A program made the position numbers and the translations under genes. Of a DNA stretch of 64,000 nt, positions 47,671 to 58,000 are shown piece after piece (within the stretch, counting starts at the first letter, position 1; each line of letters opens with the position of its first letter). Source of the stretch: Candidatus Zhuqueibacterota bacterium (GTDB lineage: Bacteria > Zhuqueibacterota > Zhuqueibacteria > Zhuqueibacterales > Geothermadaptataceae); the NCBI GenBank assembly GCA_030950365.1, contig JAUZRQ010000103.1:1-64000 (forward strand), given 5' to 3'. The notes beneath the pieces were generated by a model. That model made no database searches and was not told where the DNA came from. It saw only the letters and a program-made list of their open reading frames with translations.

Positions 47671-49149
47671 ATGAATTCCGATCGTAACCGGCTGCGTAGC
47701 CTGGTGGAAACCACCGATGATTTACCGGCGATGCCACAAATCTGGATGCGTGTACGCAAAATAACCGAAGACCTGCACGCCTCGGCCTATGACGTTGCCG
47801 AAGTCATTCTCAAAGACCAGGCCATGACGGCGCGCATTCTTAAAGCCGCCAACTCAGCCGTATATGCCGGATATCATCAGAAAATCACCACCATTACCAA
47901 CGCCATTGTGTTGCTAGGCTTCAAAGAGGTGCGCAACATTGTTTTGGGCTATGCGGCCTTTCATATGCTTAACCGCCTTAAAAGGAGCAATCATTTTGAT
48001 TTCAAGTCGTTTTGGGTGCATTCCCTGGCCACCGCGGTAGCTGCCCGAATGATTAGCGAGTCAGTGAGCTATGAATTGCCGGAAGAGGCATTTGTGGCCG
48101 GTTTGCTGCACGACATCGGCAAGCTGATCGCCGCTTACTTGCTGCCGGACGCCTATGGCGAGGTATTGACGCGCCTTGACCGGAAGGGCAATACTCTTAA
48201 ATTAGAGCGAGAGATTCTGGGTGCGGATCATCAGGAAATCGGTCAGTGGGCAGCACAGCGCTGGGTTTTTCCAGACGTTTTAAAACGGTGCATAGGCGCC
48301 CACCACCGCGCCAAGTTGAAAGCTCGAGAAAAAAGTAAGCATGTGCTGGTGGACATTGTGGCCGTGGCTAACGACATGGCCAAAATTATTTTTCGTACTG
48401 CAGTCAACTACGATCAAATCGATCCTCGCGAGGCACAGGTGCAAGCCCAGGCCACGATCGGTATCCCCAAAGAACGCTGGGCTACCATCCTGCGCCAGCT
48501 CGCCACCAATGTGCGCAAGTTCATTGATGAATTCAACCTCAAACAGGAAGACCTCGAAGCTTACACCGAATACCTGGAAGAGTCCAACCAAGAGCACATT
48601 CGTACCGAACGATTTTACGAGGAACTCAATCGCGAACTCACTGAAAAGGTAAAGGAACTCAATACCCTGAATCAATTTTCCACCGCCCTACTACAAACCG
48701 TGGATACCGATGAGATAATACATTTATTGATCGAGAGCATCTATCGCGCGGTTAATTTCAGCCGCGTGATACTGCTGACGCCACAACGGCGCAAACTGGA
48801 ACTGGTCGTCCGCGAAGGCATCGGCGCAGATGTGGAGCACCTCTTGCAAGTGGCCACGCTGGATTTACGACAGAAGGGGGCCATCGCCAGCAGCTTTCGA
48901 GAAGGCAAAATCATCAACATTTTGAATGCCGCATCGCACCTCTACGCAGATCAGGTCTCCAAGCAGGAACTGGAGTTGCTCAAATGCGCCAGCTTTGCCT
49001 GCGTACCGCTCATTGTCAACAGCGAGGCACGCGGCGTGATCGTGGTGGATAATCACATTCCGGCCGAGCCTGTTCCCGATCATCGGCTGAATGCCGTGGT
49101 GACGTTCGTGAATCAGGCCAGCCTGGCGTTGCAGCGGGCGGTGGTTTAA
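47671..49149 (+). CDS. HDOD-GAF signalling protein
   Basis: The 492 residues have an N-terminal HDOD domain (about 15-220; LPAMPQIWMRVRKITED, KAANSAVYAGYHQKI, and FVAGLLHDIGKLI). A helical linker with a coiled coil follows (about 285-330), then a C-terminal GAF domain (about 345-490; EIIHLLIESIYRAVNFSRVILLT, then FACVPLIVNSEARGVIVVDN). GAF may bind a nucleotide or small molecule and control the HDOD output. CAGGGT lies before the ATG. It is probably co-transcribed with the upstream HDOD gene. Confidence 0.92.
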   Translation: MNSDRNRLRSLVETTDDLPAMPQIWMRVRKITEDLHASAYDVAEVILKDQAMTARILKAANSAVYAGYHQKITTITNAIVLLGFKEVRNIVLGYAAFHMLNRLKRSNHFDFKSFWVHSLATAVAARMISESVSYELPEEAFVAGLLHDIGKLIAAYLLPDAYGEVLTRLDRKGNTLKLEREILGADHQEIGQWAAQRWVFPDVLKRCIGAHHRAKLKAREKSKHVLVDIVAVANDMAKIIFRTAVNYDQIDPREAQVQAQATIGIPKERWATILRQLATNVRKFIDEFNLKQEDLEAYTEYLEESNQEHIRTERFYEELNRELTEKVKELNTLNQFSTALLQTVDTDEIIHLLIESIYRAVNFSRVILLTPQRRKLELVVREGIGADVEHLLQVATLDLRQKGAIASSFREGKIINILNAASHLYADQVSKQELELLKCASFACVPLIVNSEARGVIVVDNHIPAEPVPDHRLNAVVTFVNQASLALQRAVV

Positions 49150-49732
49150 TTAAAAGGAATGCTCTCGCAGAGCCTGTCGGGAGCGCAGAGGTTTTCTTTC
49201 AGGGGAATTAGAAAATTCAATTAAAGACACAATCGAAATAGGCAATGACATTCACTCTCCATATAAAATAATATCCGCGTCCATCCGTGGTTCCTAATAA
49301 TCAGCGCCAAGCTGTGAAATCCTGGGGTTCGAATAGCCACCGTCTGCAGTCGCCATTCTGGTCTCAACGCTCTCTCCTTCGATGGCCATTCGGGAAAGAA
49401 TTGTTGCTTGTAATTTGATGCATTTTTTTGTATAATCCATCAATCGTATGCATTTAGGTCGGCAGAGATAAGCCTCACGCCCTGTTATTGAACCGGTTTC
49501 CCCTTATTTAAATACCATGGAGATGATGGCGGCGCCCCAAATGGTGCTGACTAACGCCAAAGCATCTTTTGTATGCTACTTTAAAGATATCTACACGCCA
49601 GGCCGAATTGTTTAACACAGCAATTATTCAAAGCTGACGCAACGCCATTTTGCAAAATCAGGCATTAGGCCTGAATCCATTGCTTATCCAAAAGAAGCAT
49701 AAGGCCAATTCATAGCGTTTTAGCAGACGATT
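49150..49732. other. Intergenic stretch after HDOD genes
   Basis: No gene, strong hairpin or repeat is recognised in this 583-nt spacer. It probably includes the promoter of the downstream methyltransferase-reductase gene. Confidence 0.35.
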
Positions 49733-51589
49733 ATGACACGCACTTCAATTATAGACGAGATGACGGAAAACATTATCGTGGGCGATGGCGCTATGGGCAC
49801 CATGCTCTACGCCCGCGGCATCCCGTTTTCGCACTGTTTCGACGAGCTCAATTTAAGCCGGCCGGCGCTGGTTCAGGAAATATTGCGCGATTATGTGTAT
49901 GCCGGCGCGCGTGCGGTGGAAACCAACACCTTCACCGCCAACGCCCATAAGCTGGCGCGCTACGACCTGCAGGATCGCGTGGAAGAGATCAACATCCGCG
50001 GGGTGGAAATTGCGCGCACGGTGGCCGGCGATCGCGCTTATGTGCTGGCTTCGGTGGGACCGGTGCGTACGGGCGAAACTGACGACATTTCCGACGAGGC
50101 CATTCGGCAGGTGCTCATCGAACAGATTTCCGCGCTGGACGCAGCCAAACCGGACGCCATCATCCTGGAAACGTTTACGCGCGCCTCAGAGCTGGAAATC
50201 GCTTTGCAGGCCGCGCGCTCGGTGACCCGGCTGCCGGTCATCGCGCAGCTCACTGTGGACGAAGAAGGCTACACCCGCGACGGCCAGCACATCGTGCCGG
50301 CATTCAAACGGCTGCGCAAGCTCGGCGCGTCGGCCGTCGGGATCAACTGCGCCAAAGGGCCCGCCGGTATATTGCGCGCGCTGGAACAGGTGCCGCTGGA
50401 AGAAGGCATGCTGTTGTCGGCCTATCCCAACGCCGGATTGCCGGCGTTCGTGGACGGGCGCTACATGTACCTCTCCACGCCCGAGTATTTTGCGGACAGT
50501 GCCTTGCGGTTTCGCGAGCAGGGCGTACGGCTCATCGGCGGCTGCTGCGGTACCACCCCGGAACACGTGCAGGCCATGGCCCGAGCGCTGGAAGGGCTGA
50601 AACCGGTGACGCAAAAATCGGTGGTGGCGCACAAAGTGCAGGTCCGGCCCATCCGCCGGCCGCGCGAGCTCCGGCCTGAGCTGCTGGATATCGTCAAGCA
50701 GCGGCCCACCTTCGTGGTGGAATTGGATCCGCCACGCGACCTCGATTATGAGAAAATCATCCAGGGGGCCCGCGCGCTCAAAGAATGCGGCGCCGACGCC
50801 ATCACCATGGCCGATTCGTCCCTTGGCATCACGCGCATGAGCAATATGGCGCTGGGGCACCTGGTGCACGAGCAGACCGGACTTTTGCCCATTTTGCACC
50901 TCGCCTGCCGCGATCGCAACCTCATCGGCATTCAGGCCGAGCTCATGGGCATGTATGCGCTGGGCCTGCATTACGTGCTCGCCATCACCGGCGATCCGGC
51001 CAAATTCGGCGATCAGCCCGGCGCCACCTCGGTGTACGATCTCAACAGTTTCAATCTGGTGCGCATGATCAAGCAACTCAACCGCGGCGTGTCGTTTGCC
51101 GGCCGGGCGCTGGGACAGGCCACGCAGTTTGTCGTCGGCGTGGCGTTCAATCCCAACGTGCCGAAGATGGACAGCCAGGTGCGCCGGCTGGAAAAAAAGG
51201 TGGCCCTGGGCGCTGATTTCGTCATGACCCAGCCGATTTACCGCAAGCAGCAGGCCAAAGCGTTGGCGAAAATGGCGCGCGAGTTCGACATCCCGTTTTT
51301 CGTGGGCATCATGCCGCTGGTCAGCGCGCGCAACGCCGAATTTTTGCACAACGAGGTTCCGGGGATCGAGATCCCGGACGACATCCGCAAGCGCATGGCC
51401 AAATACGAGGGCGAGCGCGCCCGCGAAGAGGGCATTAAAATCGCGTATGAGCTCGAACAGGAAGTGCTGAGCTATTTCAACGGCATTTATCTGATTACGC
51501 CGTTCAAACGTTACGAGATGTGCGTGCGGCTGGTGGAAATGGCCCGGCCGATCGACACGCAGAAGGTGGAGCTCAGTCAGGCAGGCTGA
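49733..51589 (+). CDS. Bifunctional homocysteine S-methyltransferase / methylenetetrahydrofolate reductase
   Basis: The 618 residues fuse two one-carbon enzymes. The N-terminal half (to about 290) is a homocysteine S-methyltransferase barrel with GDGAMGTMLYARG, ETNTFTANAHKL and the zinc ligands in IGGCCGTTPEHVQAM. The C-terminal half (about 320-600) is an FAD-dependent 5,10-methylene-THF reductase with FVVELDPPRDLDY, HLACRDRN and YVLAITGDPAKFGDQ. It would make methyl-THF and methionine; the same fusion is known as YitJ in Bacillus. The gene stands alone and is GC-rich. Confidence 0.95.
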   Translation: MTRTSIIDEMTENIIVGDGAMGTMLYARGIPFSHCFDELNLSRPALVQEILRDYVYAGARAVETNTFTANAHKLARYDLQDRVEEINIRGVEIARTVAGDRAYVLASVGPVRTGETDDISDEAIRQVLIEQISALDAAKPDAIILETFTRASELEIALQAARSVTRLPVIAQLTVDEEGYTRDGQHIVPAFKRLRKLGASAVGINCAKGPAGILRALEQVPLEEGMLLSAYPNAGLPAFVDGRYMYLSTPEYFADSALRFREQGVRLIGGCCGTTPEHVQAMARALEGLKPVTQKSVVAHKVQVRPIRRPRELRPELLDIVKQRPTFVVELDPPRDLDYEKIIQGARALKECGADAITMADSSLGITRMSNMALGHLVHEQTGLLPILHLACRDRNLIGIQAELMGMYALGLHYVLAITGDPAKFGDQPGATSVYDLNSFNLVRMIKQLNRGVSFAGRALGQATQFVVGVAFNPNVPKMDSQVRRLEKKVALGADFVMTQPIYRKQQAKALAKMAREFDIPFFVGIMPLVSARNAEFLHNEVPGIEIPDDIRKRMAKYEGERAREEGIKIAYELEQEVLSYFNGIYLITPFKRYEMCVRLVEMARPIDTQKVELSQAG

Positions 51590-51651
51590 CCTCCGTCACC
51601 CAACCCCGCTGGCATGGTCGCGAAGCCAGCCGGCGATCGGAGGGAGCAATC

Positions 51652-52749
51652 ATGTGGTTTCGATATAGCGAATGGCGGGACGATCCAAAGGGGCAGATGC
51701 GATTCGATGATCTGCTCCGGCTGTTCAACCAGTTGCTGGTGCAGGCCAGTGGCAACGTGGCGCAGGCCATTAGCTGGCTCACGTATCTGGACAATCGCTA
51801 CGGCCTGTTTTCCGATGAACCGGGTAGGGGGCTCGGCGATTTCATTGAATGGCTGAAGCGGGAAGGCTATTTGCGTGAGTCCGAGCCGGGCGAATATCAA
51901 ATCACATCGAAGGGCAACCGGCAAATCCGGCAGGATAGCCTCGACCGCATTTTTTCCTCGGTAAAAAAAGCGCCGGGCGGGGAGCACCCGACATCGGACA
52001 GCGGCCAGGGTGTGGAACGTCTCAGCGAAACCCGGCCCTACCGCTACGGCGACGCGCCGTCCAACATCGATTTCTCGGCATCGATTTCCAATGCCATCAA
52101 ACGACACGGATTGGACGACCTGCACCTCAACGAAGACGATCTCGAGGTGTACGAAACCGAGCACCTGTCCAGTTGCGCTACCGTGCTGGCCATCGACATC
52201 AGCCACAGCATGATTCTGTACGGCGAGGACCGCATCACGCCCGCCAAAGACGTGGCGCTGGCGCTGGCCCAGCTCATCCTGACGCGTTATCCGAAAGACA
52301 AATTGCATGTGCTGGTGTTCGGCGACGATGCCCGCGAGGTCAAGGTCGAAGACATTCCGTTCATTCAGGTGGGGCCGTTTCACACCAACACCCGCGCCGC
52401 GCTGGAGCTGTCGCGGCGGATTCTGAAACGGCACCGCAACGCCAACCGGCAGATTTTCATGATCACCGATGGCAAACCCTCGGCCATTTACGAGTACGGC
52501 AGGCTGTATAAAAACCCGTTCGGTCTCGACCGCAAAATCGTCAACAAAACTCTGGACGAGGCCGTCAAATGTCGTCGCGATAAAATCACCATCACCACGT
52601 TCATGATTGCCCGCGATCCCTGGCTGGTGGATTTCGTCAACACGCTCACCAAAGTCAACCACGGCCGGGCCTATTTTTCCTCTCTCAACAAGCTCGGGGA
52701 ATACATTTTCGTCGATTACATCCGCAACCGCCGGCAGAGCTTACGGTAG
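51652..52749 (+). CDS. VWA-domain protein
   Basis: Start is set at the ATG at 51652, after GGAGGGAGC; longer upstream frames lack this. The protein has 365 residues. The N-terminal half is helical (RFDDLLRLFNQLLVQASGNV, then LGDFIEWLKREGYLRE). The C-terminal von Willebrand A domain (about 175-360) has the MIDAS motif in VLAIDISHSMILYGEDR, a downstream Thr in HTNTRAALELS and an Asp in MITDGKPSAIYEY. Such proteins often bind partner AAA+ ATPases of the MoxR type; none is adjacent. There is no signal peptide, so it is cytosolic. A terminator follows the stop. Confidence 0.88.
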   Translation: MWFRYSEWRDDPKGQMRFDDLLRLFNQLLVQASGNVAQAISWLTYLDNRYGLFSDEPGRGLGDFIEWLKREGYLRESEPGEYQITSKGNRQIRQDSLDRIFSSVKKAPGGEHPTSDSGQGVERLSETRPYRYGDAPSNIDFSASISNAIKRHGLDDLHLNEDDLEVYETEHLSSCATVLAIDISHSMILYGEDRITPAKDVALALAQLILTRYPKDKLHVLVFGDDAREVKVEDIPFIQVGPFHTNTRAALELSRRILKRHRNANRQIFMITDGKPSAIYEYGRLYKNPFGLDRKIVNKTLDEAVKCRRDKITITTFMIARDPWLVDFVNTLTKVNHGRAYFSSLNKLGEYIFVDYIRNRRQSLR

Positions 52750-52771
52750 CGCTGTAGCTCGCGGAAAAGTC

Positions 52772-52804
52772 GTGGCTGCCTTTCGGCTGATTGCAGCCAC
52801 TTTT
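52772..52804 (+). terminator. Putative terminator after the VWA gene
   Basis: GTGGCTGC and GCAGCCAC form an 8-bp perfect inverted repeat with a 13-nt loop, followed by TTTT. It lies 23 nt after the VWA stop codon. The long loop and short T-run make the call moderate. The rest of the spacer up to 53051 holds no recognised feature. Confidence 0.55.
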
Positions 52805-53051
52805 GGAGCCATGGATGGACGTGGATGAAAACCGGATGAGAGTGGTGGGCTGATGGGAGCTCACTGCGGTGATCGTCAAGGTCGTAGAGGCCTTTCACCG
52901 TGACCTTAGCACTCTCGGCGGTTATAAATTGGCCTCTTTCAAAGCCCCCTTACCTACTCCACTCTCCATCTTTCTCCTTGCAACTCAGGGCACATTTCAT
53001 TAATTTTTGCATGTTCTTTCAAATGAGCCAAGAAACCTGCGTTTGGAATAC

Positions 53052-54239
53052 ATGAACAACCACGGGCATAAAATTACCATCCCCGACTGCAAGCTCTTTT
53101 CCGGTTACAAACCCTGTTTGCCTTACAAAATCTGCGAGGGCTGCCCGGATCCTCAGCCCTATGGCAAGAAAATCCTCATCATCAACCTCGACGCCATCGG
53201 TGATGTACTGATGACCACCGCGCAACTGCCAGCCATCAAACGCGCCTATCCGGAAAGCACCATTTTCTGGCTGACCCGCAAAAATGCCCTGCCGGTACTG
53301 GAGAACAATCCGTATCTTCACGAAGCGTTCGCCTGGGATGACGAAAGTCGCATGATTTTGCGCAACATGCGATTCGATCTCGTACTCAACGCCGACAAAA
53401 ACCGCAACTCCTGCGCTTTTACGCTGGAAGTGCCGGCGGACGAAAAGCGCGGCTTTGGGCTGAACGCCAACGGCGCCATTGTGCCGCTGAATCCGGGCGC
53501 GGAATACAACTTTTTTCTGGGCACGCACGATTATTTCAAATTTCACGAAAACACCCGCACCGGACAGGACATTCTGGCGGAAACCTGGGAACTGCCGTAC
53601 CGCCGCGACGAATATGTGTTGCATCTCACCGAAGCCGAGCGCGCGGAAACCGACGAGTGGCGCCGCAAACTTGGACTGGAGGACGCGCGCCTGATCATCG
53701 GGCTGAATACCGGCTGTTCCAATCTGTATCCGCTCAAACGGCTGTCGGCCGAGCAGCAGGCCGAGCTGGTCCAAAAAATCCTGAACGGCCTTCCCGATGC
53801 GCGCGTCATTCTACTGGGAGGCCGCGAAGACACCGAACGCAACGAACACATCGCCCGACTGGCGGGCGACGGCGTGGTGCAGACGCCCACCACCCTCGGC
53901 CTGCGCAAGGGCATCATTCTGGAAAACCTGGCCGACGTTGTGGTCTCCGGCGACAGCCTTGGCATGCACATTGCCATCGGGCTCAAAAAATACGTCATCG
54001 CCTGGTTTGGGCTGAGCTGTGCAGCGGAAATCGATCTTTATGGTCGCGGCGTCAAGCTGGTGCGCGATTTGCCCTGCGCGCCCTGCTGGAAAAAAGTCTG
54101 CGACCTGCCGCACGGTCCAATCTGCGTCACCGAATTTGAGATCGATGCGATTTACCGCGAACTGGAGCGGTTGTATCACCACTGGCCGCCACAGGAACAG
54201 GAAACCCCGGTGTGGGAAGCGGATGAGGTGCGCGTGTGA
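53052..54239 (+). CDS. Glycosyltransferase family 9 (heptosyltransferase-like) protein
   Basis: From the ATG at 53052 (a TTG 45 nt upstream is possible) the protein has about 395 residues. The N-terminus holds four clustered Cys (DCKLFSGYKPCLPYKICEGC) before the GT-B start KKILIINLDAIGDVLMTTAQ. The C-terminal domain has ARLIIGLNTGCSNLYPLKRL, VVSGDSLGMHIAIGLKKYVI and the CAPCWKKVC pattern seen in this family. It would transfer sugars, probably during lipopolysaccharide core assembly at the inner membrane. The next gene overlaps its stop and is a GT2, forming a two-gene unit. Confidence 0.9.
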   Translation: MNNHGHKITIPDCKLFSGYKPCLPYKICEGCPDPQPYGKKILIINLDAIGDVLMTTAQLPAIKRAYPESTIFWLTRKNALPVLENNPYLHEAFAWDDESRMILRNMRFDLVLNADKNRNSCAFTLEVPADEKRGFGLNANGAIVPLNPGAEYNFFLGTHDYFKFHENTRTGQDILAETWELPYRRDEYVLHLTEAERAETDEWRRKLGLEDARLIIGLNTGCSNLYPLKRLSAEQQAELVQKILNGLPDARVILLGGREDTERNEHIARLAGDGVVQTPTTLGLRKGIILENLADVVVSGDSLGMHIAIGLKKYVIAWFGLSCAAEIDLYGRGVKLVRDLPCAPCWKKVCDLPHGPICVTEFEIDAIYRELERLYHHWPPQEQETPVWEADEVRV

Positions 54240-55033
54240 GCGGAATTTCGGTCATTGTCATCACGTTGAATGAAGAGGAAAACATCCGCGATTGCCTCGC
54301 CAGCGTGGAATGGGCGGATGAGATCGTGGTTGTGGATGCTGAGAGCAACGACCGCACGGCGGAGATCGCCCGGCAATTCACGCCGCACGTGTTTGTGCGG
54401 CCGTGGGAGGGCTTTTCCGCCAGCAAGAATTTCGCCGTGGCGCAATGCCACCATGACTGGGTGCTCTGGCTGGATGCCGACGAACGCGTCACGCCGTCGC
54501 TGGCGCACGAAATTCGCGAGGCCATCGCCAACGGCGAATACGACGCCTACGAAATGCCGAGGCTGGCCAACTTTCTCGGCCGATGGATCTATCACAGCGG
54601 CTGGTATCCCGGCCATGTGCTACGGCTGATCCGCCGGGAGCTGGCGCGGTTCAACGATGCGAAGGTGCACGAAGGCCTGGATTATCGCGGGCCGCGCGGC
54701 CGGTTGAAGAATCATTTGCAGCATTATACCGACCGGACGCTCGAGCACTACTTTCGTAAATTCAATCATTACACCAGTCTTGCAGCAGAGCAGTTGTATG
54801 AACAAAAACGGCCTTTTCATTTGTGGGATTTGCTGTTCCGGCCGTCGTACCTGTTCTTGCGCATGTACCTCTTGAAGCGCGGCTTCCTCGATGGCATTCA
54901 GGGCTTCATACTCGCGGCGCTTTCGTCCGCTTATGTGTTCACCAAATACGCCAAGCTGTGGGAGCTGCACCGCACGCGCGGTGCATCGGCAAAAAAGAAG
55001 GACGTGGTGGGAAAGGCATTGTTCGGCCGCTGA
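54236..55033 (+). CDS. Glycosyltransferase family 2
   Basis: A GTG start overlaps the stop of the GT9 gene by four nt, a sign of coupled translation. The 265 residues open with SVIVITLNEEENIRDCLASV, then VVVDAESNDRTAEIARQF, and the DXD-like acid segment VLWLDADERVTPSL lies near 80. The rest resembles the LPS core glucosyltransferase (WaaE/KdtX) type, with KVHEGLDY near 140 and hydrophobic segments near the C-terminus. Its likely role, with the GT9, is core or O-chain sugar addition. Confidence 0.92.
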   Translation: MSGISVIVITLNEEENIRDCLASVEWADEIVVVDAESNDRTAEIARQFTPHVFVRPWEGFSASKNFAVAQCHHDWVLWLDADERVTPSLAHEIREAIANGEYDAYEMPRLANFLGRWIYHSGWYPGHVLRLIRRELARFNDAKVHEGLDYRGPRGRLKNHLQHYTDRTLEHYFRKFNHYTSLAAEQLYEQKRPFHLWDLLFRPSYLFLRMYLLKRGFLDGIQGFILAALSSAYVFTKYAKLWELHRTRGASAKKKDVVGKALFGR

Positions 55034-55062
55034 AACGGACAGCCGTCGATGGGCCATCGAAC

Positions 55063-55156
55063 GGTAGCACAAGCAATCTTTCCTCTGAAGCTGTAGCATA
55101 AGCATCCTGCTTGTGGAAACAATCGATTGTAGCACAAGCATCTTGCTTGTGAAAAC
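55063..55156. repeat. Tandem palindromic repeats with CAAGCA-TGCTTG core
   Basis: There are two near-identical units, at 55092-55120 and 55128-55156, with period 36. They share TGTAGCAxAAGCATCxTGCTTGTG followed by GAAAAC or GGAAAC. The second contains the perfect 8-bp palindrome CACAAGCA/TGCTTGTG with a TCT loop. A partial third unit (GTAGCACAAGCAATCTT) begins at 55063. They lie between a glycosyltransferase and meaB. They resemble REP-like intergenic elements and match part of the sbcD-sbcC spacer. Confidence 0.8.
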
Positions 55157-55301
55157 AAACAGCCCGGGGTTAAACTATTTTTTTGTTTCAAATGTGGGGC
55201 ACAAATCTTAAATTTTAATAATCTGGACAATCCACGGCATAACATTGGCCATAGTCTTTGTGCCTTTGTGGTGAATATGACTTTTTTGTGAGGAAAACGA
55301 T

Positions 55302-56264
55302 TTGACCCTGAATCCGGAAAAACTGCTCAACGATTTCGAAACTGGCTCGAAACGCGCCTTAGCGCGATTGATTTCCTTAATTGAAAACAACGGCAAACTG
55401 GCCGATGACGTGCGGGATGCGCTGTATCAAAAAAGCGGCCGCGCTTACCGCATTGGATTTACCGGGCCGCCAGGCGCCGGCAAAAGCACCCTGGTAAACC
55501 AAATCACCAAGGCATACCGCCAGCAGGGCAAAACCGTCGGCATCATCGCGGTGGACCCCACCAGCCCGTTCACCGGCGGCGCGCTGCTGGGCGACCGCGT
55601 GCGCATGAACGACCTGACCCTCGATGACGGCGTGTTCATTCGCAGCATGGCCACGCGCGGCTCCCTCGGCGGTCTGTCCACCAAAGCGCAGGAAGTCGCC
55701 GACATCCTCGATGCGTTCGGAAAGGATATCATCATTTACGAAACCGTGGGCGTGGGCCAGAGCGAACTGGATATCGTTGAGGCGGCCGACACCACGGTAG
55801 TAGTACTGGTCCCGGAAAGTGGCGATAGCGTCCAGGCGATGAAGGCCGGGTTGATGGAAATCGCCGACATTTTTGTGATGAACAAGGCCGATCGCGAAGG
55901 CGCCGACCGGGCCATCCGCGAGCTGAGCGCCATTTTGCACCTGCGCGAAGCCCGCGATTGGCAGCCACCGATCGTGAAATGCGTGGCCGTCAAACAAGAA
56001 GGCATCAACGACTTGCTGACCGCCATCGATCGACATTACTGTTATTTGCAGGAACATCATCTGCTAGAAGAAAAACGGCGCGAACGGTTTGTCCAATCGG
56101 TGCATTCGTTGGTCAGCACGCGCCTGAAAAACGAATTCTGGGATGAGCGCGCCCGACGGATTCTGGAACAGCACATTGCCGGACTCGATCAGCGCAAAAC
56201 GTCGCCCTATCGGGCCGCGCAACAGTTGATCGACCATTTCAAACAAAGCCTGGCAAAACAATAG
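55302..56264 (+). CDS. meaB: Methylmalonyl-CoA mutase-associated GTPase MeaB
   Basis: The TTG start at 55302 is supported by GAGGAAA just upstream. The 320-residue G3E-family GTPase has Walker [18 protein letters not shown] near 48, [20 protein letters not shown] (switch I), [14 protein letters not shown] (switch II) and [13 protein letters not shown] as the G4 motif. It loads and protects the B12-dependent methylmalonyl-CoA mutase. The mutase genes follow, 16 nt downstream and beyond. Confidence 0.96.
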   Translation: MTLNPEKLLNDFETGSKRALARLISLIENNGKLADDVRDALYQKSGRAYRIGFTGPPGAGKSTLVNQITKAYRQQGKTVGIIAVDPTSPFTGGALLGDRVRMNDLTLDDGVFIRSMATRGSLGGLSTKAQEVADILDAFGKDIIIYETVGVGQSELDIVEAADTTVVVLVPESGDSVQAMKAGLMEIADIFVMNKADREGADRAIRELSAILHLREARDWQPPIVKCVAVKQEGINDLLTAIDRHYCYLQEHHLLEEKRRERFVQSVHSLVSTRLKNEFWDERARRILEQHIAGLDQRKTSPYRAAQQLIDHFKQSLAKQ

Positions 56265-56280
56265 CCAAAAGGAGATCGCC

Positions 56281-57942
56281 ATGACCGATTTCGAAAAATA
56301 CAAAAAAGAGCGTGAGCGCTGGGAAGCCGAACGACAGACCAAAAGCAAAGATCGTCCCGGCAAATTCATGACCACCTCCAGCGTGCCCATCGACCACCTG
56401 TACGGTCCCGAAAACGTACAGGACATCGACTTTTTTAAAGACGTTGGTTACCCCGGGGAATACCCCTACACGCGCGGCATTCATTACAACATGTACCGCG
56501 GTCGGTTGTGGACCATGCGCCAGTTTGCCGGTTTCGGCACGGCCCATGATACCAACCAGCGATTCAAATATCTCCTCGAAAACGGACAGACCGGCCTGTC
56601 CGTCGCCTTCGACCTGCCGACCCTGATGGGCCGCGATTCCGACGATCCGTTGTCCCACGGCGAAGTCGGCGTGTGCGGCGTGGCCATCGACTCGCTGGCC
56701 GACATGGAGGTGCTGTTCGACGGCATTCCGCTGGACAAAGTTTCCACGTCCATGACCATCAACTCGCCCGCGGCGATTTTGCTGGCGTTCTACATTTGCG
56801 TGGGCGAAAAACAGGGTGTGCCACAGGAAAAACTCATGGGCACGCTGCAAAACGATATTCTCAAAGAATACATCGCTCAAAAAGAGTTCATTTTTCCCCC
56901 CGAGCCCTCGATGAAGCTGGTGGTGGATACGGTGGAATACTGCACACGGCACGTGCCGAAGTGGAACACGATTTCGATCTCCGGCTATCACATCCGCGAG
57001 GCCGGCAGCACCGCCGTGCAGGAGCTGGCCTTCACCCTCGCGGACGGCTTCGCTTACGTAGATTCCTGCATCGAAGCCGGCCTGGACGTGGATGAATTCG
57101 CCCCGCGGTTCAGCTTTTTCTTCAATTCGCATCTGGACTTCTTCGAGGAAATCGCCAAGTTCCGCGCGGCGCGAAAAATCTGGGCGCGCCACATGCGCGA
57201 GCGCTACGGCGCCAAGAATGAGCGTTCCTGGAAGTTGCGCTTCCACACGCAAACGGCAGGGTGTTCACTCACCGGACAACAGCCGGAGAACAACATCGTG
57301 CGCACGGCCTTCGAAGCACTGGCCGCGGTGCTGGGCGGTACGCAGAGCCTGCACACCAACTCACTGGACGAAACCTGGGCCCTGCCCACGGAAAAGGCGG
57401 CCAAAATCGCCCTGCGCACACAGCAGATCATTGCGCACGAAATCGGCGTTATTAACACGCCCGACCCGCTGGCTGGCAGCTATTTCGTCGAACGGCTAAC
57501 CAAAGACATGGAACAGGCCGCCGAGGAGTATTTCCAGAAAATCAACGATTTTGGCGGCGTAATTCCAGCCATCAAACAGGGCTTTTTCCAGCGGGAAATC
57601 GCTAAAGCGGCGCGGCAATATCAGGATGAGATCGAACGCAAGGAGCGCATCATTGTGGGGGTGAACGCCTACCGCGAGCCGGACGAAAAATTAGAGATTC
57701 CGATTTTGCGAATCGATGATAAAGTGGAAAAAGCGCAGGTGGCGCGCGTGAAAGCATTGAAAGAAAAGCGCGACAACACCAAAGTCCGGCAAACCCTGGA
57801 CCGGCTGCGCGAGGCGGCCGCCGCCAACGAAAACGTCATGCCGTATCTGATCGACTGCGCGCACGCCTACTGCACCATCGGTGAGATGATCAATACGCTC
57901 AAAGAGGTGTACGGCACCTGGACTGAGGAACCGGTGTTTTAA
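56281..57942 (+). CDS. mcmA1: Methylmalonyl-CoA mutase, catalytic subunit
   Basis: The 553 residues form the substrate-binding barrel of the mutase, without the B12 domain. Diagnostic segments are [49 protein letters not shown]-like (here [15 protein letters not shown]), [17 protein letters not shown] and [19 protein letters not shown]. With the separate B12-binding subunit encoded 58 nt downstream it isomerises methylmalonyl-CoA and succinyl-CoA, as in propionate or odd-chain and branched metabolism. The start has AAAGGAG at eight nt. The split into large and small subunits is common in archaea and many bacteria. Confidence 0.97.
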   Translation: MTDFEKYKKERERWEAERQTKSKDRPGKFMTTSSVPIDHLYGPENVQDIDFFKDVGYPGEYPYTRGIHYNMYRGRLWTMRQFAGFGTAHDTNQRFKYLLENGQTGLSVAFDLPTLMGRDSDDPLSHGEVGVCGVAIDSLADMEVLFDGIPLDKVSTSMTINSPAAILLAFYICVGEKQGVPQEKLMGTLQNDILKEYIAQKEFIFPPEPSMKLVVDTVEYCTRHVPKWNTISISGYHIREAGSTAVQELAFTLADGFAYVDSCIEAGLDVDEFAPRFSFFFNSHLDFFEEIAKFRAARKIWARHMRERYGAKNERSWKLRFHTQTAGCSLTGQQPENNIVRTAFEALAAVLGGTQSLHTNSLDETWALPTEKAAKIALRTQQIIAHEIGVINTPDPLAGSYFVERLTKDMEQAAEEYFQKINDFGGVIPAIKQGFFQREIAKAARQYQDEIERKERIIVGVNAYREPDEKLEIPILRIDDKVEKAQVARVKALKEKRDNTKVRQTLDRLREAAAANENVMPYLIDCAHAYCTIGEMINTLKEVYGTWTEEPVF

Positions 57943-58000
57943 GAAAGTACCTTGCGGTGTTCTCTGAACAGTTATGTATGAAGCAAAAACGAAATAAAAC

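Noticed and set aside
55063-55156. CRISPR array
   Set aside because: Only two or three short units with near-identical, very short spacers, and no cas genes.
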